In this document: positions 7,259 to 11,487 of the stretch, one piece after another
Position numbering within the stretch: the first letter of the stretch is position 1
How the letters are laid out: the number at the start of each line of letters is the position of its first letter
Source of the DNA: Fen-1298 sp050015675
GTDB taxonomy: Bacteria; Bacteroidota; Ignavibacteria; UBA10030
Reading direction: 5' to 3'
NCBI GenBank assembly: GCA_050015675.1
Contig: JBEKAY010000073.1
Location: 1-11,487, forward strand
DNA length: 11,487 bases
Made by a program: the position numbers and the translations under genes
Notes under the pieces: generated by a model
Databases searched by the model: none
What the model was told of the DNA's origin: nothing
What the model saw: only the letters and a program-made list of their open reading frames with translations

Positions 7259-7303
7259 GCATCTGTAATATACAAATTCCTTTATCGAAATTCTGGGATG
7301 ATG

Positions 7304-7572
7304 CTACTTACCGTCCGATTGCATTAAGTTCGAGCCTTTCCACACCGGCTGAGAGGAATTACTATTGAGAAGACAATCGTGAAAAATACTCCCAACGATG
7401 ATTCCAATGAGAAATGTAAAAACGTATAGAATAATACGAAGCGCCTGTCGATATTTCTGATTTACCACGAGTGTGTCAAATAATTCCCAGTTATCGAATT
7501 GTGAGGAATCTTGACTATGATGTATTTTCCAATTTTAAACTCATTCACAGACAAGTTCTTTGAAGCATCCAT
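7304..7572 (-). pseudogene. Frameshifted small one-helix membrane protein, relative of the 8531-8713 gene
   Basis: An ATG at 7572 with a good ribosome site (AAGGAG, 7580-7585, 7 bases away) opens a frame that stops after 36 codons. The -1 frame, entered at the AAAA run (7533-7536), continues without a stop to TAG at 7304-7306 and reads NWKIHHSQDSSQFDNWELFD, then a helix IILYVFTFLIGIIVGSIF and HDCLLNSNSSQPVWKG. Restoring one base in the A run would give an 89-residue protein. The second frame has no good start of its own. The helix region aligns without gaps to the intact 60-residue protein at 8531-8713, sharing LIG-x3-G-x3-HD-x-L-x9-WK. It may be a decayed duplicate or an intact gene with a sequencing error in the homopolymer. 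The function is unknown. Confidence 0.55.
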
Positions 7573-7674
7573 AGCACATCTCCTTTTGTTGATTTTCTTG
7601 AGCTTCAACCTTGTTGTTAAAACATTGCAATAATATCAATAAGGATGATTGCCTGATTATTTCGCCACATTTTG

Positions 7675-7718
7675 ACCGCTCGACAAGCTTCGGGGTGAGC
7701 CTGCCGAACGCTCACGGT
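7675..7718. repeat. Intergenic palindromic element, possible dispersed repeat
   Basis: GTGAGC (7695-7700) and GCTCAC (7710-7715) form a 6-bp stem with a 9-base loop, and outer ACCG (7675-7678) and CGGT (7715-7718) are complementary. The phrase CTCGACAAGCTTCGGGGTGAGC resembles intergenic repeats of the 'TTCGACAAGCTCAGGGTGA' type common in many genomes. No T-run follows on either strand, so an intrinsic terminator is unlikely. Otherwise, 7573-7760 shows only the ribosome site of the broken small gene. Confidence 0.35.
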
Positions 7719-7760
7719 AAACCAGCTGGATACAACTTGAGATCATTTTTGAGATAGGTT

Positions 7761-8492
7761 CTATATATTAATATCCAATTGCATCGTAAAGGTGCTCGGA
7801 AGATCGGCATTGAAAACATCTCGTGCAAATATAACGCTCACGTTTTTTGAGAAGGACCATGCAAAGCCATAACTCAAAGCACCAAAGCTGCTCTTGCTGT
7901 CTTGATAATCAATTGCGAGCCAGAGATTTTCGCTAATCTCCGTGATTTGCCTGTCCCATGATAGTAAAACTCCCGAGTTATCCGCACTTCCGGTGGAAAG
8001 ATCGACCAATAGTTTCTTGTTCCCAGAAAAGTATCCTACTTCAATTCGTCCTAAAACAGGAAAAGTCTTTCCAACTATTCCATAGACAATATTAAAGTCC
8101 GTGACATTTTTTAGGAAACCGAAACCAAATCCTCCCACTGCTATTGCGGGAGCCCAATCGGTGAGTGCCCCCTCAGGAACACCGACCTTTGCATTCAGAA
8201 GGAACGGCGATAATTGCGGTGTAAAATAATCGACGCCGACTTCTGCTTTTATAATGGAATCAGGCAGCACTCCGACAGTTAATCCGAGATCCGTGGGGAA
8301 TGCTGTCCCGCTGCCAGGTTTGCCGCTCTTAAAATCGTAAGCATAATTGTCAATGCCAAGATGAAATGATTTATATCCCTGGAAATCCACAGATGGAATC
8401 CAGATAATGGTGGAAGGTGTTGCAGAGACGATCATGGATCCACCGAATATCAGTGTTAGTAATGCCATTGCGATAATCTGTCTTGATTTCAT
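7761..8492 (-). CDS. Predicted outer-membrane beta-barrel protein in the kdp locus
   Basis: 243 residues. The ATG at 8492 follows AAAGGAAAA about 6 bases upstream. A signal peptide (QIIAMALLTLIFGGSMIVSA, cleavage about residue 24) is followed by many alternating polar/hydrophobic strands rich in Gly, Tyr, Phe and Ser (LGLTVGVLP, AIAVGGFGFGFL, FNIVYGIVG, RIEVGYFSG, LSYGFAWSF), ending in the amphipathic strand TFTMQLDINI. This pattern suggests a small barrel of perhaps 10-12 strands. I do not recognise a named family. It sits between the K+ pump genes and their sensor, 38 bases below the small membrane protein gene, and probably shares their transcript. A role as an outer-membrane pore or sensor linked to K+ uptake is inference from position only. 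Confidence 0.72.
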   Translation of the reverse strand: MKSRQIIAMALLTLIFGGSMIVSATPSTIIWIPSVDFQGYKSFHLGIDNYAYDFKSGKPGSGTAFPTDLGLTVGVLPDSIIKAEVGVDYFTPQLSPFLLNAKVGVPEGALTDWAPAIAVGGFGFGFLKNVTDFNIVYGIVGKTFPVLGRIEVGYFSGNKKLLVDLSTGSADNSGVLLSWDRQITEISENLWLAIDYQDSKSSFGALSYGFAWSFSKNVSVIFARDVFNADLPSTFTMQLDINI

Positions 8493-8530
8493 TGTACTTT
8501 TCCTTTATTTGCTTTCTGTGTGTATTTTTT

Positions 8531-8713
8531 TTACCGCGGGTACCAACTCTTCCAATCAAGATGGTCCGGTGTGTACTTGACCAGATGATCGTGAGAAAGA
8601 AAGCCCGCCAAGAATCCGATAAGAAGCGATAACACAATAACAATAACCATATGCTGAAACCGGCTTCTTTCTTCAGGTAATTCTTCTTCCCATAAATCTT
8701 TTTGTTCTTTCAT
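8531..8713 (-). CDS. 60-residue single-helix membrane protein in the kdpC position
   Basis: 60 residues from the ATG at 8713, preceded by GAAAGGGG (8723-8730) at a 9-base spacing. A GTG at 8737 would add 8 residues but has no such site. The N-terminus is charged (MKEQKDLWEEELPEERSR). It is followed by one membrane helix (HMVIVIVLSLLIGFLAGFLS, residues about 21-40) with a G-x3-G packing motif, then a short tail with HDHL and DWKSWYPR. It starts 26 bases after kdpB. This is where kdpC (about 190 residues) normally lies, but nothing here resembles KdpC beyond having one helix, and it is too long for KdpF (about 29 residues). A damaged relative lies at 7304-7572. It may be a small partner of the Kdp pump; this is inference from context. 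I know no named family. Confidence 0.7.
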   Translation of the reverse strand: MKEQKDLWEEELPEERSRFQHMVIVIVLSLLIGFLAGFLSHDHLVKYTPDHLDWKSWYPR

Positions 8714-8722
8714 ATCCTCGAT

Positions 8723-8730
8723 CCCCTTTC
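8723..8730 (-). promoter_or_regulatory. Ribosome binding site deciding the start of the 60-residue protein
   Basis: GAAAGGGG on the - strand, 9 bases before the ATG at 8713. A second purine block (GAGG) lies closer. It favours the ATG over the upstream GTG at 8737. Confidence 0.65.
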
Positions 8731-8739
8731 TTGCCACAA

Positions 8740-10842
8740 TTAAATAATTCTCATTGCTACCATCAGCATGTCGATCAGCTTGATGCCGATAAACGGAGCG
8801 ATGACACCGCCGACTCCATATATAAGCAAATGTTTTCGAAGCAATTGCACTGCACTTACAGGACGATATTTCACGCCTTTCAATGCCAAGGGAATCAACG
8901 CTACAATGATTAACGCATTAAAGATGACTGCGGAGAGAATGGCGCTTTCGGGCGTGGCAAGCTTCATAATGTTCAATGCATTCAGTACAGGATACGTTGT
9001 TGCGAACGCAGCAGGAATGATGGCAAAGTACTTTGCGACATCGTTCGCGATGCTGAATGTGGTGAGTGTACCGCGCGTCATGAGAAGCTGCTTGCCGATT
9101 TCTACGATCTCCATCAGTTTTGTCGGATTGCTGTCGAGGTCGATCATATTTGCGGCTTCACGCGCAGACTGTGTCCCGGTATTCATCGCCACAGCAACAT
9201 CTGCCTGAGCGAGTGCTGGGGCATCGTTGGTGCCATCGCCAGTCATTGCGACGAGCCGTCCGCCTTTTTGATACTCGCGAATGAGTTTGAGTTTATCTTC
9301 CGGCTTTGCCTCGGCGAGAAAATCATCAACACCGGCTTCTGCAGCGATGGCGGTTGCTGTCAAAGGATTATCACCTGTGATCATAACAGTTTTGATTCCC
9401 ATTTTGCGCAAGTGTGCAAACCGTTCTTTAATTCCGCCTTTGACAATATCCTTCAAATGAATAACGCCGAGCACTTCCTTGTTTTCGGCGACAACCAACG
9501 GAGTAGCGCCAAGTCTGCTGATTTCCTGCACTGCCTGCTGGATAGCAGATGGAAACACGCCGCCCTGTTGTTCGATATAGAGTTTCATTGCTTCAGCAGC
9601 ACCTTTTCTGATAATCCTTTTACCGTTTTTACCTTCGGGTAGAATATCAGCTCCACTCATACGCGTCTGTGCACTAAAGGGAACAAAATGCGCTGAGATC
9701 TCATGAATCTCACGGCCGCGCAAGCCGTAGTTCTCTTTGGCAAGAATAACAATTGACCTGCCTTCCGGTGTCTCGTCTGCAAGCGAGGCAAGTTGTGCAG
9801 CATCCGCCAAGCGTTCCTTGGAAATTCCAGGAGCAGGGGTGAATTCAGTCGCCATGCGATTTCCGAGTGTTATCGTACCGGTTTTATCAAGGAGGAGCAC
9901 ATCGACATCCCCTGCCGCTTCAATGGCGCGACCGGATGTCGCTATCACATTATGCCGGATCATCCGATCCATGCCGGCAATGCCGATTGCGGAAAGAAGT
10001 CCCCCGATCGTCGTAGGAATCAAACAAACAAGTAGAGCAACGAGCACTGTTACGGTGACGGGCGCTCCGTGACCTGCGACCTCAACGCTAAACAGTGAGA
10101 AAGGAAGAAGTGTTACACATACGATAAGAAAAATAATGGTGAACGCAGCAAGCAAAATATTGAGAGCAATTTCATTCGGAGTTTTTTGCCGCTTGGCACC
10201 TTCAATCAAATGAATCATCCTATCAAGGAAACCGCCGCCGGGTTCTGCTGTCACTTTGATGATTAGCCAGTCCGAGAGTACACGTGTTCCGCCTGTGACA
10301 GCGCTTCGATCTCCACCGGATTCACGAATCACCGGTGCGCTTTCACCGGTAATCGCACTTTCATCTACAGAAGCGATTCCCTCAACAACCTCGCCGTCAG
10401 CGGAAATAATTTCTCCTGCTTCGGTGAGAAACACATCGTTCTTTTGCAGTTCGCTGGATGTAACGAGGTCGAACTGTGAATCCTTGCGAAGGTAATGTAA
10501 CCGCTTTGCCGTGGTATCCCGGCGCGAGCGGCGTAATGCTTCCGCCTGCGCTTTTCCCCGTCCTTCAGCCAATGCTTCAGAAAAGTTTGCGAAGAGAACC
10601 GTGAACCATAACCAGAGTGAAACAAAACCAATGTACCACGCAGGCGCTTCTCCGGTTCCGAGCAGAGCTTGAATCCATAATGCCATTGTGAGGACGCTTC
10701 CTACTTCCACAACAAACATTACGGGATTTCGCGCCATCTTCCATGGATTTAATTTTCTTACGGAATCGATGCATGCGCGAAGATACATTTCCCGATTCAG
10801 TCCTAAAGGCTTCCTCAATTGCTGTGTAGATTGCGTTACCAT
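8740..10842 (-). CDS. kdpB: KdpB, P-type ATPase subunit of the potassium pump
   Basis: 700 residues, against 682 in E. coli, and complete at both ends. KdpB hydrolyses ATP to drive high-affinity K+ uptake through KdpA in the inner membrane. Membrane helices lie at about 38-62, 69-88, 226-250 and 264-290, with a further set from 590 to the end. The actuator TGES is at 165-168. CLIPTTIGGLLSAIGIAGMD (about 273-292) carries the family's ion-path proline. Phosphorylated Asp319 is in LLLDKTGTITLGN. Also present are KGAAEAM in the nucleotide-binding domain, MITGDNPLTA and the hinge TGDGTNDAPALAQADVA (535-551). The transmembrane Asp601 and Lys604 in SIANDVAKYFAI match the coupling pair of E. coli (Asp583/Lys586). 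The ATG at 10842 follows AAGGAAG and lies 31 bases after kdpA. KdpB normally needs KdpC, which is not found nearby. Confidence 0.98.
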   Translation of the reverse strand: MVTQSTQQLRKPLGLNREMYLRACIDSVRKLNPWKMARNPVMFVVEVGSVLTMALWIQALLGTGEAPAWYIGFVSLWLWFTVLFANFSEALAEGRGKAQAEALRRSRRDTTAKRLHYLRKDSQFDLVTSSELQKNDVFLTEAGEIISADGEVVEGIASVDESAITGESAPVIRESGGDRSAVTGGTRVLSDWLIIKVTAEPGGGFLDRMIHLIEGAKRQKTPNEIALNILLAAFTIIFLIVCVTLLPFSLFSVEVAGHGAPVTVTVLVALLVCLIPTTIGGLLSAIGIAGMDRMIRHNVIATSGRAIEAAGDVDVLLLDKTGTITLGNRMATEFTPAPGISKERLADAAQLASLADETPEGRSIVILAKENYGLRGREIHEISAHFVPFSAQTRMSGADILPEGKNGKRIIRKGAAEAMKLYIEQQGGVFPSAIQQAVQEISRLGATPLVVAENKEVLGVIHLKDIVKGGIKERFAHLRKMGIKTVMITGDNPLTATAIAAEAGVDDFLAEAKPEDKLKLIREYQKGGRLVAMTGDGTNDAPALAQADVAVAMNTGTQSAREAANMIDLDSNPTKLMEIVEIGKQLLMTRGTLTTFSIANDVAKYFAIIPAAFATTYPVLNALNIMKLATPESAILSAVIFNALIIVALIPLALKGVKYRPVSAVQLLRKHLLIYGVGGVIAPFIGIKLIDMLMVAMRII

Positions 10843-10873
10843 TCTTTTATCTTCCTTCTTTCTCGTGAGTACG

Positions 10874-11487
10874 TTATTGCATCATCAAAAAATGTTCAAC
10901 GATCGGTCCCAATGCGAGTGCTGGTAAAAAGTTTAACGCGCCAACAATAAGAACGACTGCGATAAGCCAGAAAATAAACAGCGGCGTATGTGTCGGCAGC
11001 GTTCCTTCGGAGGCTGGAATAAGCTTTTTCCGCACAAGGGAACCGGCGAGCGCCAATGTCGGGACAGCAAGCCAGTATCGTCCGATGAGCATTGCCAATC
11101 CGCCTGTAAGATTATAAAACGGCGTGTTGACACTTGCTCCTGCAAAAGCGCTTCCATTATTGTTCGCTTGCGAGGTGAAGACATACAAGATCTCGCTAAA
11201 TCCATGAGGACCGGGATTCATGATCCCTGCTTTCCCAACAGCCGTGACCACGGCAATCGCTGTAAGAACGAGAACCGTGATCGGCATAATGAGAATCAAG
11301 AGAGATGCCATTTTCATTTCATACGCTTCAATCTTGTGACCTAAGTATTCAGGAGTACGACCGACAAGCAATCCCGCGACGAAAACAGCTACAACCACAA
11401 AGATCAGCATTCCGTAAAGGCCTGACCCAACACCACCGAAGACAACTTCCCCAAGATGAAGCATGATGAGTGTTATCAATCCACCAA
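10874..11487 (-). CDS. kdpA: KdpA, potassium-channel-like subunit (C-terminal third; start beyond the right edge)
   Basis: 204 codons to the TAA at 10874-10876. E. coli KdpA has 557 residues, so roughly the last 36 percent is here. KdpA is the K+-selective subunit, related to K+ channels, with four pore loops. The third filter region (GEVVFGGVGSGLYGM) and the fourth (QANNNGSAFAGASVN) are both present with their glycines. Other family landmarks are LVGRTPEYLGHKIE, NPGPHGFSEILY, AGSLVRKK, GTLPTHTPLF and the closing FLPALALGPIVEHF. The frame continues to the edge as GGLITLIMLHLG, matching the family, so no start occurs in the window. kdpB follows 31 bases later, in the usual kdp order. kdpF and any kdp promoter would lie off the window. 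Confidence 0.97.
   Translation of the reverse strand, partial: GGLITLIMLHLGEVVFGGVGSGLYGMLIFVVVAVFVAGLLVGRTPEYLGHKIEAYEMKMASLLILIMPITVLVLTAIAVVTAVGKAGIMNPGPHGFSEILYVFTSQANNNGSAFAGASVNTPFYNLTGGLAMLIGRYWLAVPTLALAGSLVRKKLIPASEGTLPTHTPLFIFWLIAVVLIVGALNFLPALALGPIVEHFLMMQ

Noticed and set aside
7533..7572. Programmed -1 frameshifting in the small gene before kdpD
   Set aside because: The frame at the A run reads TTT AAA A, which does not give an X XXY YYZ slippery heptamer in phase, so a mutation or sequencing error is more likely.
7573..7760. A c-di-AMP or K+ riboswitch before the sensor genes
   Set aside because: I could not find a conserved riboswitch core in this gap; the only structure is the short palindrome at 7675-7718.
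8531..8737. Reading the small gene after kdpB as KdpC or a truncated KdpC
   Set aside because: The sequence around its helix and tail does not resemble KdpC, whose N-terminal helix is followed by a long periplasmic domain. There is also no KdpC-like sequence in other frames nearby.
8531..8737. GTG start at 8737 for the small membrane protein
   Set aside because: It has no ribosome site, while the ATG at 8713 has GAAAGGGG at a good distance.
9268..9642. 124-codon + strand frame opposite kdpB
   Set aside because: It is the complement of conserved P-type ATPase coding sequence, with no ribosome site or recognisable domain.

Overview
The window joins two unrelated blocks. The left third (about 1-3795) is an integron-type gene-cassette array read on the + strand. 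The rest (3876 to the right edge) is a kdp potassium-transport locus on the - strand. A protein in the array ends in a type A sorting domain of the type IX secretion system (T9SS), with the NYPNPFNPST-type opening and a C-terminal LILLK. This style of domain is typical of Ignavibacteria and relatives in the Bacteroidota/Chlorobiota group, so I infer a bacterium from there. The phylum is an inference from one domain and the gene content.

Array, 1-3795. Four attC-like sites (about 98-362, 1364-1555, 2181-2318, 3682-3791) separate the end of one unrecognised gene, a WD40-like (PD40) beta-propeller protein (411-1307), a DinB-fold protein (1600-2166) and an Asp-box repeat protein with a T9SS tail (2381-3664). 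The best evidence is pairing within each cassette. Cassette 1 begins with 356-371, and its exact 16-base reverse complement opens its own attC at 1364-1379. That is expected of a cassette that circularises to rebuild its site. attC2 has the full layout: R'' GCTAAC, L'' GGCGCTCC, perfectly complementary L' GGAGCGCC, and R' GTTAGGC. All three complete cassette genes have predicted signal peptides. No integrase gene or attI site is in the window, so the platform, if present, lies to the left. The last site abuts the 3' end of kdpE, so array and kdp locus converge.

kdp locus, 11487 down to 3876. The order on the - strand is kdpA (3' part only), kdpB, a 60-residue one-helix membrane protein, a predicted outer-membrane beta-barrel protein, a frameshifted remnant related to the 60-residue protein, kdpD and kdpE. 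KdpA and KdpB are the channel-like and P-type ATPase subunits of the K+ pump. KdpD and KdpE are the sensor kinase and response regulator that normally switch on the pump genes. kdpC, which normally follows kdpB, is absent between kdpB and kdpE. Where it should be lies the small membrane protein. A second, broken copy just before kdpD shares LIG-x3-G-x3-HD-x-L-x9-WK with identical spacing. This small-protein family is the most novel item here. The second is the cassette array carrying exported and T9SS-sorted proteins.
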